From NCBI GenBank assembly GCA_002102555.1, contig MCFL01000225.1:1-38550 (forward strand): a stretch of DNA of 38,550 bases, given 5' to 3'. Every line of letters begins with the position of its first letter. Position 1 is the stretch's first letter. Origin of the DNA: Catenaria anguillulae PL171 (taxonomy: Eukaryota > Blastocladiomycota > Blastocladiomycetes > Blastocladiales > Catenariaceae). The notes below the pieces were generated by a model, which was not told the DNA's origin, made no database searches, and was given only the letters and a program-made list of their open reading frames with translations. Of this stretch, positions 28,641 to 38,550 are shown in pieces. The translations under genes and the position numbers were made by a program.

Positions 28641-30853
28641 TCACTCCCCGCCTTTGCCCTCCTCGTGCGTCAACCGCTTGCCTTGCTTCTCCACCATCAC
28701 CTTCTTGACCCACTCTGGCGGCGCCACCCTGCCAACCTCCTCCACAAAACTCGCCACCACCGCCACACATGCTGAGGCCCCCAACTGCGCCAACGGGCCA
28801 AACATGCCCACTTGTGCAACCGCGCCCATCACCACAAACACAAGCGCAAATGCAAACCTCGCCGCGACGAGCGTGTTGGGCGACAAGAACTGCGTCCGAG
28901 GGTCCCACGGCCGCGCGTGATGCAACTTGCCCATGATACCCATGACCGCAAATGTGGCCGCGAGCGAAACCCAAAAGATCCAATTGTGGAACGAGGACAC
29001 GGCAAGTGGGTCGGACGATGCATCCGGTGCAGCCGCAGCAAGCATGGTGGTCGGGACGGCATCCAGCAGGGCCTTGGCAGTCGTTCCCTCGGCCTTGAGT
29101 AACTTGATTGGCATGTATGCGAACTCGAGCATGGATACAAACCCAGCAATGCACGACGAGCACACCACAATGGACCATGTCAGTGGAATGTGCGCAACGG
29201 ACCATGAGATGCCGTGGACGGCACTCCGACGGATCGCGTGCGTGCGATGTGCGCTTGCCTCAACGCGGAAGTAGATGAATTGTAAAGCATAGGCCGTGAG
29301 AATGCCAAAAGTGGCGCCGAGCATGGGTACAGCGCCGCTGCCTGCCGCGTTCTTGAACAAAATGCCCACGGCAATTTCGCCCAGCGTGACAATGACGTAC
29401 AGTCCATAGCGCTCAACGAGGTGCTCGATTCCAATACCGAGGCCATTTTTGCCATTTCGCACGATGAACTTGTTGGCGAGTCCAGAGGCAAAGTAGTTGC
29501 AAGAACCAAGGAGGATAGCACACGCCCAGAGTGCGTACTTGGTCGTGGAGTTGTGCTCTGCAAGGGCGGCGGCAATGTACAGCGATACTTCGGGGACACG
29601 AATCAGGGTTTGCGCAGCAATAGCGTAGCGAACGTGTGGGTTTGCGACCGATGCAATGGCATATGCACCGTTGACGACGAGGAAACCAACGCAAACGGTC
29701 CACAAGTACAGCGAGCTCGTGTTGATGTCGGGGTCTGGGTGGAACGCGTTGGCCGCGTTGACGGCGAGGGACATGACGACAATCATTTGGAAGATGGTGA
29801 GCCATTTGTGGTACAGGTCGTTGTGTGCAAAGCGGTTGTTATACATGGTGCACATGACCCAGTTGCTAAACACAAAGTGCATGATGGTCAGCTGAGCGAG
29901 GGACAGCCAAAGCGGATGGAGCGTCAATCAGGTTGCGGCGTACTAGAGAAGCGGAATGTACAGCAAGGTAAACTGCCCTAGCCCGACCCACGAAATGTCA
30001 TGATGGAATGCATAGGCAACCTTTGCCAGTGCACCCACGTAAATGAGATCCTGGAACAGCTCTTGCCAGGGCACATGAATGTGCTTTTCAGTCCGATGGA
30101 AAACACCGTTGGGGGCAAAGAACTGGCGGGCAATCGGTCTCCTGAGCAGCTTGTCGTCGCCTTCGTCCATATGAATTGCTCGATATTGTTCAAGCTGGCC
30201 AAACTTGCTCACAGTGACATGAACAGTTCCCGACGTCGAGCCGCTGATGCCGCTCGAGATGGAAGCGCGAGGGGAAGCGATTGTCGAGTTGGCATTGTCA
30301 ATGACGAGTTCGTCGTCGTCAATGGCGGAAGCGGTTGTTGATGCAGAGTCAAATGGGATTGCTCCTTCGATACCGTCCTCGTTGAGCCCGGTATCGGTTT
30401 CGTCTGGGAAAACATGCAATTGCTTGTAACGGCGAACTCGTAAAGGTCAATTGCCAGCAAGAGTCAATACATACCACCCAAATATTTGGACTGCTGGCGG
30501 CAAAGGGTCGCAAATCCTTGAGCGTTCTCACGCACAAACTTGAGCTCAACTGCCCGCTCGGCAATCTCCTTGGCAGTCGAGTCATACTCGGTGGACGGCA
30601 GCCCGGGAAGCACGAGCTTGGCCGTGAGTTCTTGGATGCGCTGGACTAGCAAGTTCAAATGGTCGTCCGAGCCCAAAACAATCTCCGCTGGAGCAGATGC
30701 ACCGGAGCGAATAAGGCGGCCAAGTGCTCCACTCGCGGTGGCCGTGGACTGCTGGGATGTGGCGTTTGCGGTTTCTCGAGAGGCGGGAATGACCTTGAAG
30801 GTGCGGCTGCCGACCGTCAGGCGGCACTTGAACTGGCAGGAGCTTGCGGTCAT
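28641..30853 (-). CDS. LtrA-family (low temperature requirement A) membrane protein
   Basis: Three exons, 30853-30475, 30403-29944 and 29865-28641, total 2,064 nt (687 residues) with consistent phases 1 and 2. Introns are 71 bp (GTATGT..CCCAG) and 78 bp (GTACGC..TTTAG). LtrA proteins are polytopic membrane proteins first named in Listeria, and their molecular activity is not established. Diagnostic segments: 'LFQDLIYVGALAKVAYAFHHD' (first helix, near residue 240), 'NWVMCTMYNNRF' directly after the second intron, and 'HLVERYGLYVIVTLGE' near residue 430, followed by several helices to the C terminus. The splice at exon 2/3 gives 'YIPLLY-NWVMC', restoring the family spacing to 'YxNRF'. The first 220 residues are a hydrophilic N-terminal extension not found in bacterial LtrA, with a Ser/Thr/Asp-rich stretch and a helical part. 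The start is the first ATG after an upstream non-ATG frame. Confidence 0.88.
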
Positions 30854-31444
30854 GGTGCGCAAAACAGACGACGGCAAGTAGCGGGTGTACGTAGCAAAAG
30901 TTTATGGCATTTGTTGGCTCTATGAATTTGTCCCTCGTTGCTTGCACGGGATGGAAATCCGGTGTGCCAGCAACCAAACTGCTAAAGCAGCCTCTTCAAG
31001 TCGCACTTTTTTTCCCACAATCTCCAGCCACCGACCCCACATTTGTTTGTTCGCGATTTCGATCACGGCTGGCCCTCCGATCCAACACCACAACGTCCGC
31101 CACGCCGCCACACTCTCCACCATCATTCATCATTCATCATTCCAAATGGCAAACGCGGACACCACAACTCCTCCAAAACCCTCCCTATGCCATGCTTGCA
31201 TGTACTTGAAGCACGTTTTCTCCACGACCGCCCAATAGACCCACTGAGGCATCTTGCCAGTCATTGACTTGCCTGCCCATTCTTTGGTGCCGCGAACTTT
31301 TTTTTGGGATTCCATCCATCCAACCTATCCTTTTTCGTCTCGTCGGCCACCTCTCGTCTCGCCAGTCCTGCGGACATCCGTCCAACGCCTGCTCCACAGC
31401 GTTCGCTGCCAATTTTGATCCAAGTACCGGCGACCTTGCGCACC
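30854..31444. promoter_or_regulatory. divergent promoter region, LtrA and CAP-Gly genes
   Basis: A 591-bp gap between the start codons of the LtrA gene (-) and the cyclophilin-like/CAP-Gly gene (+), so it must carry both promoters. It holds a short tandem repeat of ATTCATC units at about 31121-31143 and several T runs (31006-31013, 31297-31304). No clear TATA box is visible for either gene. Confidence 0.5.
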
Positions 31445-34400
31445 ATGTCCCTCTCCAGCGAAGCGCCATTGGTCATCAATCCTGGTGCACAGTTCCACCT
31501 AGAGGTTGCCGGCGACCGCGCCTCCTGTGGACTGTACCGGGTGGAGTCCCTGCTCAAGTCGCTCCAATCCATCGTATCGACCGCCGCACTCTCCGTCACG
31601 GTCCACCGCTTGACGCCCTTTGCCTACTCGTCCTATATTGACCTGCAGGCAAAGTCAATGCTGCAGGAGCAAGCAGCGGATTTGCGAACTCGCGATCATG
31701 TCGTCCTTGAGCAGTCGGCCGCCAGCGGCACGCAACTTATTGCGGACCTTGGCCAGTGGTTCATGGAGCGCTTCTTTGTGGATGTGCTCTCAGTTCCAAC
31801 TCGCCCTGTTGCAGACTTTGAGAGTGCGGCGGCCAATGACTGGGCACAATATACGCATGACTCCAATGTATGCTTACTTTCATTCTCGCACCAACTTTTT
31901 ACATTCTTGCCCTTACAAGTAATCTGGACCTTCACAGAGACCCGTCGTGTCACTTTCCATGGTGGTGGATGGCGAACCCGCCGGCGTCCTCATGCTGGAA
32001 CTCAACCCCAACTACCCACTTGCCCTTCAATCACTCGGTACTCTTTTCTCTGCTCCACCGGGGCACGGATACCTCCATTCCAAGGTTCACTACGTTGTTC
32101 GAGACGGCTGGGTTCAATTATCTGGTATGTGCGTTCGGACTCTCGTCCTTTTTGCGTTTGCATGATGGCTGGTGCTTACGGATTCGGTTTCGCATAAAAT
32201 CCTCGCAGATGTATCCACGCCGCTTCCCAATGATCCAGCGTTCTCTGCTGTCCCCACTCTTCCTCACACCAGCCGCGGCCAACTCTCCATGGTCCGTCCG
32301 GACCACACTGGCTCCGACGGCTTGCCACACAACCTCCTTACTGGCCCACACACGTCACCTCCCGGGCAACTCTTTCTCACACTCGGCCACCTGCCCGATT
32401 TTGACGCACACTACATTGTTGTCGGCACATTGATTGACGGCTACGCAGTCCTCAAACGCATTGAAGAGCTGCCCGTGAACAAGGACACCAACCAGGCTGT
32501 TGCTGAATGCAAAGTCGCTGCCATTGCCGTTCTTGGTGGACATCAACTGCTGTCCCCGCCACCATCCCAAACTCAAGACTATTCGTCCATGCCACTCCCG
32601 GCGTCCACATCCGTCTCATCGGAGCATTCCGGTTTGCCTCAGCTTCCCACCATTCCCGAATCCCCTGCCAATTCTGCATCGCCCACTTCCCCGCCACACT
32701 CTCGGGCGCTTGCTCGAAGTTCGTCCGCTGTAACAACCACCGCATCGCCCTTGGGTACCTCGCTCGCTGTACCCAATGACACGGCACATTTTTCGACCGC
32801 CACCAGCGGGACGGGTGGCGAAACACCGACAACCGAGCGCCGCTCGCCATTTGGCGGCCGTGTGACGGATTCCACAGAAGCCGCAACACGTCCAAACTTG
32901 GCCTCGCCGCCACCACCAACGCTTGTCTTACCCACAAGCAACTCAACCGCAAGCAACAACGCAGACGCTACGTCGCCATTACCCACGCCGACTCCTGTCC
33001 GCCGATCCACGACCCCACGCCGCACATCCGAGCAAGCAAGCGATGTCAGCTCGGTCGTCTCGTGGTCGTCCAACGCGCCCGCATTGCCCGTCACGCCCGA
33101 GCACAGCACAACCAACAATAGCCTTGCGTCAGGATACACGGGCGCCCGCCCGCTGCAACTTGGGGATCGTGTCTCCATTCCGTTGGGACCCGTCATGGTA
33201 AGTGGCGTGCTCCGGTTTATTGGTACGACGCAGTTCAAACCAGGAACACCATGGGCTGGAGTGGAGCTCGACGTCAAGGGGTCGGGGAAGAACGACGGCA
33301 GTGTGCTTGGCGTAAAGTACTTTACGTGCCCACCCAACTCGGGCATCTTTGTGCCGCTTGACAAGGTCACGCCCGAAATGGCTCAGGTCGCGGCCGTTTT
33401 GGAGGCCGTGAATGCCGGGCGGGACGCTCCGCAGCCGTCGAGTTTGGGGCTAACCTTGAGTTTGCGGGCCAGCGCGTCGGTGGAAAGCAATGGGGCGGGA
33501 GACAAGTCGCCTCGGACTCGGTCACGGTCCGGGTCGACCAACGTCACGTCAGCCAACGGCTTTCTCACTGCCCTCAACGCCTCTGCCTTTGCGGCCAGCG
33601 GCTCGGCATCTGCCGCCACGTCTGGGCACAAGCGCTCTGGGTCAACCAAGTCACCCAACCCGCTGTTTCATGCGCCAACGCCCGCAAACAGTATCCAAAA
33701 CTTGCGCGACGTGGACTCTGCGGCAAAACCGACAATTGCCGCAGTCAAGAATAACCCTGGGTCAACAACGTCGAGCGCAAACGGATCGCCACGTTCGCAG
33801 CTGAAGCGGCCATCCGTGACGGGTCTCAAGTCTCCAACCACCGTCAAAACCGCGGGAATTGCCACGTCTGCCGCTGCACGGCTTCGTGGAACCTCATCAG
33901 AGGTCTCGTCCCCACAAGCGTCCCCCGTGGCTCGCACGCATTCACCAACATCAGCTGTTTCCTCCAACACGCCAAGCAAGTCGACAACACCCGCGTCTCG
34001 CAAACTCAGCGTGCCGGGTACAACATCTGCCATCCGCGCACCATCGCCACGGTCTGCGTTGCGCGCGCCTTCTCCCAATGCCCTGCGCATTTCCCCGCCC
34101 ACGTTGCCTACAACTGTGGCTGCCCCTCCAAAGACGGCTCCAGCCACCACCACACGCATGCCTGTTCCCTCTGTATCGTCGTCGGCGAGTAAAAAAGGAC
34201 GAATCGTCGCCCCGGGTACGCACCAAGCGGTCTATGAGTACCATCAGCACCACGTCGGCACCCGCAAGCACTCCATCTCGCGGTCCGCGGTCGACAACCG
34301 CATCGTCCACAACCAGCACGACAAACACAACAGCAACCACGGCCACCGTGTCTCGCCGACCTGCGAGTGCCGTGACTCCACGCAAGACAACGACACCGTC

Positions 34401-36933
34401 ATCGACCGCCGCCGATCGCCGGGCATCATCAGCAGCAACAGCAACCTCAACAGGTGCAACGCAAGCAACCGCTCGGACACCGACTCGCTCGAAAAGCATA
34501 TCGTCGCGGCCAACAACGCCATCCGCAACGCCCAGTCAAAGTCATGCCACCAAGCCCACGATTCCGTCTACGCCACCAACGCAACTTGCCAAGCAGCATC
34601 AAGCACTGACCAAGGAACACAAGCAACTGTCGTCCGAGCACCTGCACCTTGTTGCCGAGCATGATCGGCTCACGGCGCACCACGCCGACCTGGAGCGCCA
34701 CATTTCCCAGCTGCAAGACCAACTTGCTGCCGCCCAGCAAGAATATGTGCGCGCCACGTCCGAGTCGTCGGCGCAACTCGCCGACTTGCGATCGCAGCTC
34801 GACCAAGCCCATACGGCCAAGCAAGCCGTCGACCAAGAACTCGAAGCGCTCCGGGCACGCGTCACGCAGGCCGAGGCCGAGTGCCAGTACTTGCACACGG
34901 AGCTGCAGCTCATGGAACAGCAAAAGATGACGCCCGACGAGGTGACGCAAATGCTGGCCGACATGGACTCGCTCACCATGGACTTGCACAAGGCCACTAG
35001 TCGTATACAAGAGTTGGAGGCACAGGCAAAGGATTTGGCAGATCGGCTTGGTGCTGCTGAGCAGGCGCGATCCGAGGCAGTGGCAAAGTTGCGAGCCGCA
35101 GAGCGCGCGAGGGATGCACAGTTTACGGAAATGGAAAAGCTCCAAGCGACCATTACCGATTTGCAACAGCATGTGGGTGCTGGCGGGCAGGAGAAGCACG
35201 AGCAAGAGTATATGCGGCTGGTGCAGGATCGAAAGAAGATGGAGACGAGCTACGAGAACAAGATTGCGTCGCTCGAGTCGGCCATTAAGACGGCCAACGA
35301 GCAGGCCGAGGCGGCGCGAGCCGAGGCCGAGGCATTGCAGCGTGGTTTGGATGCCGAGCGGGAAAAGTTGATGGAAGAGGTGAAGAAGGAGCGGGAGGCA
35401 GCATTGACGCAGGTGGCCGAGGAGCGCGCTCAAGTGGCTGCCGGGCACGAGGCCAAGGTTGTTGAGCTGGAGGCACAGGTGCGGGCCAAGGAGTCAGATG
35501 CGCGGGATTGGGAGCACAAATATCTCGGAGCGTCGGTCGACTTGGCGGCAAAGGTGAAGGTGCTCGATGCGTTGCAAGTCGAGGTCAACGAGTTGCGCGA
35601 GGCAAAGGCAAAGCTGGCCGTGTCGCTGGACGATTTGCGGGAAAAGTTTGCGAGCGCTGTGGACATTTCGTCGACCATGGAGGAAGATTTGGCCAAGGCC
35701 GAGGAGCAGAGACGTCAGATTGAGGAAGCCGCGAGGCTCGAGTTGGAGCGGACCGTTGCCGAGTCGCAGGCCAAAATTGAGCATTACAAGATGGCTGTCC
35801 AGGCCGAGGCCGACTTGACTGAGCAGTTCCGCAAGCGCGCAGAAGAGGCCGAGGCAAAGGCAGAAGAGTATCGCAAGAAGGCCGAGGAGGCACCGCCAGT
35901 TCCCGCACCTTCGGAACCGGACCACGCTAGTGCTTTGGCTGCTGCCACGGAAGAGGTTGCCCGGCGTCAACGCGAGGCCGACGAGTACACTGCCCGCGCC
36001 ATCCAAGTGCGTGCCGAAGTCGACCAGCTCACGGCTCAACTCAGCGACACGCGCAAATCTGCCGAAGAAGAAGCGACCCGACTTGCACAGCTCCGCGAAG
36101 AGCTCAATGCCGAAACCGCTCGCGCCAATGCGCAAAAGATGGCTGGGCTCGAGCACATGTTGCGCATGGAGCAAATGAACCGCGAGCAAGCCGAGGCCGA
36201 GGCGCGGCTCGAGTCGGCTCGTTCGACGGCCACGGCCGAGGCAGCGCGCGTGGACGGATTGCGTGCAGCCGCACAAGAGTTGGAGGCGCGTGTTGCCGAG
36301 TACCGCCAAGTTGCTCAACAGCAATCTGAACTTGCAGAGCAGTACCGCAAGGCCATGGAAGAGAACCGGGCGGCTTTGGAGCGCGCCGAGCTCGAGTCGA
36401 AGAACCGGCGGTCGGCCGATGAGATTGTGTTGGGTGACCTGGCCCAGCATATCAAGTCAGACATGGACCGGATCGAAGAGTATCGCCGGACGGTCGAGAC
36501 GGAGGCACAACGTGCGGAATCCAGTCGCCTGGCATCTCAGGAGCAAGAGACGCGGCTGTCCCAAGTCCGCCGCGAGCTGGATGACCAGTTGGCTCGTTTG
36601 GAGCTATTGCGGCGCGAGGCGGATGAGCAAGAGCGATTGTCGGCGAATGCAACAAAGTTCCGCTTGGAAGGCAGTAGCGGTGTTGGGCCGGCGTACGTTG
36701 CCAATGGCAGCTCGAATGGAGCAGGTGGCATTCGGACCAGCCCGTCAACGCCAAGCGTGGCTGCCATGATGCACGCGAGTCCAAGTGTGGGCCATGAGTC
36801 AATGGGCCGGGACCGGTTTGCAATTGACGACTTCCGCGGCCGGTTGGCAAGAAGTACGGCAACCACCGCCACCACTTCGCCAAACGTTACGGCGGGAAGG
36901 CGGCCGTCGGCTCAGCCTTACTCGGGCCAATAG
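31445..36933 (+). CDS. cyclophilin-like / CAP-Gly / coiled-coil microtubule-associated protein
   Basis: Four exons, 31445-31867, 31938-32124, 32209-34172 and 34228-36933, total 5,280 nt (1,759 residues) with phases 0, 1 and 0. Introns are 70, 84 and 55 bp. Residues 1-141 are of unknown type. Residues 142-305 resemble cyclophilin ('VVDGEPAGVLMLELNPNYP', 'GQLSMVRPD', 'PGQLFLTLGHLPDFDAHYIVVGTLIDG'), but the catalytic FHR arginine and the SQFFIT motif are altered, so isomerase activity is doubtful. A Ser/Thr/Pro linker precedes a CAP-Gly domain at about 520-590, with 'TPWAGVELD', GKNDG near 562 and 'YFTCPPNSGIFV', which binds EEY/F tails of tubulin or EB1. A basic Ser/Thr/Pro region of about 390 residues follows, as in CLIP-170, then a coiled coil from about 978 to 1669 and a short Ser/Thr-rich tail. 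It is probably a microtubule plus-end tracking protein. The 55-bp third intron rests on phase and weak splice sites. Confidence 0.84.
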
Positions 36934-37396
36934 AGGGCATACTTGACACCCATGGACGGCCTTCCTTTTCGTTTCATGTCTTATTCTTCTTTTACTCTTG
37001 TTTTGTTTCCTTGTTCCTTCGCACGACGACCTGCCGTTTTCTGTGACAATCCTCAATACCTCTGTTTGTGAGTCTTGACGTTGATGTTGATGTTGCCAGT
37101 CGCCGGCATCCTTCTCAATCCTGCAATAGACACATGTTTACCCCTTCCGCTCTCCACATTCTCCGATACAGTTTTGCGAGTGCGCCACGGCAGCAAGGCG
37201 ACGACTGGCCGCCTGTCAATGATAGCGTGTCCGATTTCCATGTGTCCATGATGATGAAGAGCGACGCGATCGGCGCCCTCCACCAATTGCCCAATCGCGA
37301 GAGCATCCATTACCATCGATCGGTATGAATATCCGCTGACGTTCACGAGCAGCTCAAGCTCTCAGCGCTTCCTGCCATTCACCTCTTCTATATACG
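36934..37396. other. intergenic region upstream of ferrochelatase
   Basis: A 463-bp gap between two + strand genes. The first 90 bp are pyrimidine-rich like a 3' region, and the remainder should hold the ferrochelatase promoter. TATATA at 37389-37394 is only 3 bp before the ATG, too close to act as its TATA box. I see no gene in it. Confidence 0.5.
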
Positions 37397-38550
37397 ATGT
37401 TTGCTCGCTCGCTATCCATTGCCGGCATTGCCCGCTCCGTTCGCCCAGTCGGCGCCGCCGCCGCCGCCGCTGGCCTTACCATCAGGCACTCACGTTACCT
37501 GGCGACAGCCACCTCTCCCGTGACGACCAGTGAGGACAAGGTCAAGGGCAAGAAGGGCACAGCCATCCTGCTCATGAACCTCGGGGGGCCCGAATCGCTC
37601 GATGCCGTCCAGCCCTTCCTGACCAACCTCTTCTCGGACCCTGACTTGATCCCAATCCCATTCCAATCGAAGCTCGCGCCCATCATTGCCAAGCGGCGGA
37701 CACCCAAAATCCAAGACCAGTACGCAGCCATTGGCGGCGGGTCGCCCATCCGCATGTGGACCGAAAAGCAGGGCCAGGCCATGGACAAGCTGCTGGACCA
37801 GCTGTCGCCATCATCTGCCCCGCACAAGTCGTTTATTGGGTTCCGGTACGCCAGCCCAATGACGCACGAGGCCGTGCAAGCCATCTTGGACCAAGGCTAC
37901 GATCGCGCCGTGGCATTCACCCAGTACCCGCAATACTCGTGCTCAACAACGGGCTCGTCACTCAACGAGCTGTACCGGCAGCTACGCGTGCTCGACCCAA
38001 ACAACACGATCCAGTGGTCTGTGATTGACCGGTGGCCCACGCACAAGTTACTCGTCAAGGCATTTGCCGACCGCATTCGTGCTGCGCTCGAGACGTACCC
38101 GGAGGCGGACCGCAACAAGGTGACACTACTCTTTTCTGCACACTCGCTGCCCATGACGGTGGTCGACCGCGGCGACCCGTATGTGCACGAGGTGGCCGCC
38201 ACGGTGCATGCCGTCATGGCCGAGCTCGGCAACAAAAATGCATACCGGCTCGCATGGCAATCCAAGGTTGGCCCGCGCGCGTGGATGGGCCCGCAGACCA
38301 GCGATGTGCTCGAGTCGTGGGGAAAGAAGGGCGTGGATAATGTGTTGCTTGTGCCGATTGCATTCACATCGGATCACATTGAGACGCTGTTTGAGCTCGA
38401 CTTGGAGTACTTGGAAGAGGCAAAGGAGCGCGGGATGAAGGGTGTCAAGCGCGTCGAGAGCTTGAATGACTCGCAAGTGTTTGTGGAGGCCATGGCAGAT
38501 GTAGTCAAGGGACATTTGGAAAGGGCGAGAGGGCCAGTGCACTGTTGCCG
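37397..38550 (+). CDS. HEM15: ferrochelatase, mitochondrial, 3' partial
   Basis: Ferrochelatase inserts Fe2+ into protoporphyrin IX, the last step of haem synthesis, on the matrix side of the inner mitochondrial membrane. The frame begins at 37397 and runs off the window after 384 codons without a stop. The first 38 residues are Arg/Ser/Ala-rich without acids ('MFARSLSIAGIARSVRPVG'), a typical mitochondrial targeting leader. Family motifs follow: 'AILLMNLGGPES', 'YAAIGGGSPIRMWTEKQ', 'FTQYPQYSCSTTGSS', the active-site histidine in 'LFSAHSLPM', 'WQSKVGPRAWMGPQT' and 'PIAFTSDHIETLFELDLEY' with the conserved His and Glu. The visible end 'GPVHCC' places a Cys pair where animal and fission yeast enzymes carry the ligands of a [2Fe-2S] cluster. 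No intron is needed in the visible part. Confidence 0.95.
   Translation, partial: MFARSLSIAGIARSVRPVGAAAAAAGLTIRHSRYLATATSPVTTSEDKVKGKKGTAILLMNLGGPESLDAVQPFLTNLFSDPDLIPIPFQSKLAPIIAKRRTPKIQDQYAAIGGGSPIRMWTEKQGQAMDKLLDQLSPSSAPHKSFIGFRYASPMTHEAVQAILDQGYDRAVAFTQYPQYSCSTTGSSLNELYRQLRVLDPNNTIQWSVIDRWPTHKLLVKAFADRIRAALETYPEADRNKVTLLFSAHSLPMTVVDRGDPYVHEVAATVHAVMAELGNKNAYRLAWQSKVGPRAWMGPQTSDVLESWGKKGVDNVLLVPIAFTSDHIETLFELDLEYLEEAKERGMKGVKRVESLNDSQVFVEAMADVVKGHLERARGPVHCC

Noticed and set aside
31121-31143. ATTCATC tandem units as a CRISPR-like or satellite array
   Set aside because: There are only about three 7-bp units with no spacers. This is a microsatellite-scale repeat.
34492-35448. Long minus-strand open frames opposite the coiled coil
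   Set aside because: Their Leu/Gly/Arg-rich sequence is the usual antisense image of Glu/Ala/Gln-rich coiled-coil codons.
37389-37394. TATATA as the TATA box of ferrochelatase
   Set aside because: It ends two bases before the ATG that begins a good mitochondrial leader, too close to direct transcription of that start.

Overview
The window looks like nuclear DNA of an early-diverging zoosporic fungus. Genes are close together on both strands, coding DNA is GC-rich, and introns are short (about 51 to 160 bp, GT..AG). The gene set is eukaryotic: UBLCP1, a CAP-Gly protein, a class II tRNA-Leu and a ferrochelatase with a mitochondrial leader. A type III glutamine synthetase is uncommon in Dikarya, and the F-box/ankyrin-like family with its 'VLxWW' pattern recalls Blastocladiomycota such as Catenaria or Allomyces. 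The phylum is an inference from gene content; no marker gene was compared.

Layout, left to right: the 3' part of a secreted-type M28 zinc peptidase (+); a large beta-propeller/inositol polyphosphate 5-phosphatase with endocytic NPF motifs (-); a facing pair of F-box/ankyrin-like paralogues, one decayed (+) and one with a single frame break (-); the proteasome phosphatase UBLCP1 in six exons, one of them only 21 nt (+); a coiled-coil protein (+); a four-exon type III glutamine synthetase (-); tRNA-Leu(CAG) (+); a small secreted protein (+); a single-pass membrane protein with a 12-cysteine ectodomain (-); a three-exon disordered protein (+); a 2H phosphoesterase / EEP nuclease / poly(A)-polymerase-like fusion (-); a three-exon LtrA-family membrane protein (-); a four-exon protein joining a cyclophilin-like domain, CAP-Gly and a long coiled coil (+); and the 5' part of ferrochelatase (+), which runs off the window.

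The genes do not form an obvious pathway cluster. They look like ordinary neighbours in a compact fungal genome. The most unusual items are two domain fusions: the RNA-end-processing-like 2H/EEP/PAP protein at 24580-27855 and the cyclophilin-like/CAP-Gly/coiled-coil protein at 31445-36933. Both have degenerate enzymatic motifs beside intact ones. I saw no CRISPR array, insertion sequence, LTR element or viral remnant.

Exon limits were placed by eye from splice consensus, reading phase and the expected family alignment. Where phases add up to an intact reading frame (M28, glutamine synthetase, LtrA, the CAP-Gly protein, the 487-residue protein) I trust them more. UBLCP1 intron 4 remains one base out of register.
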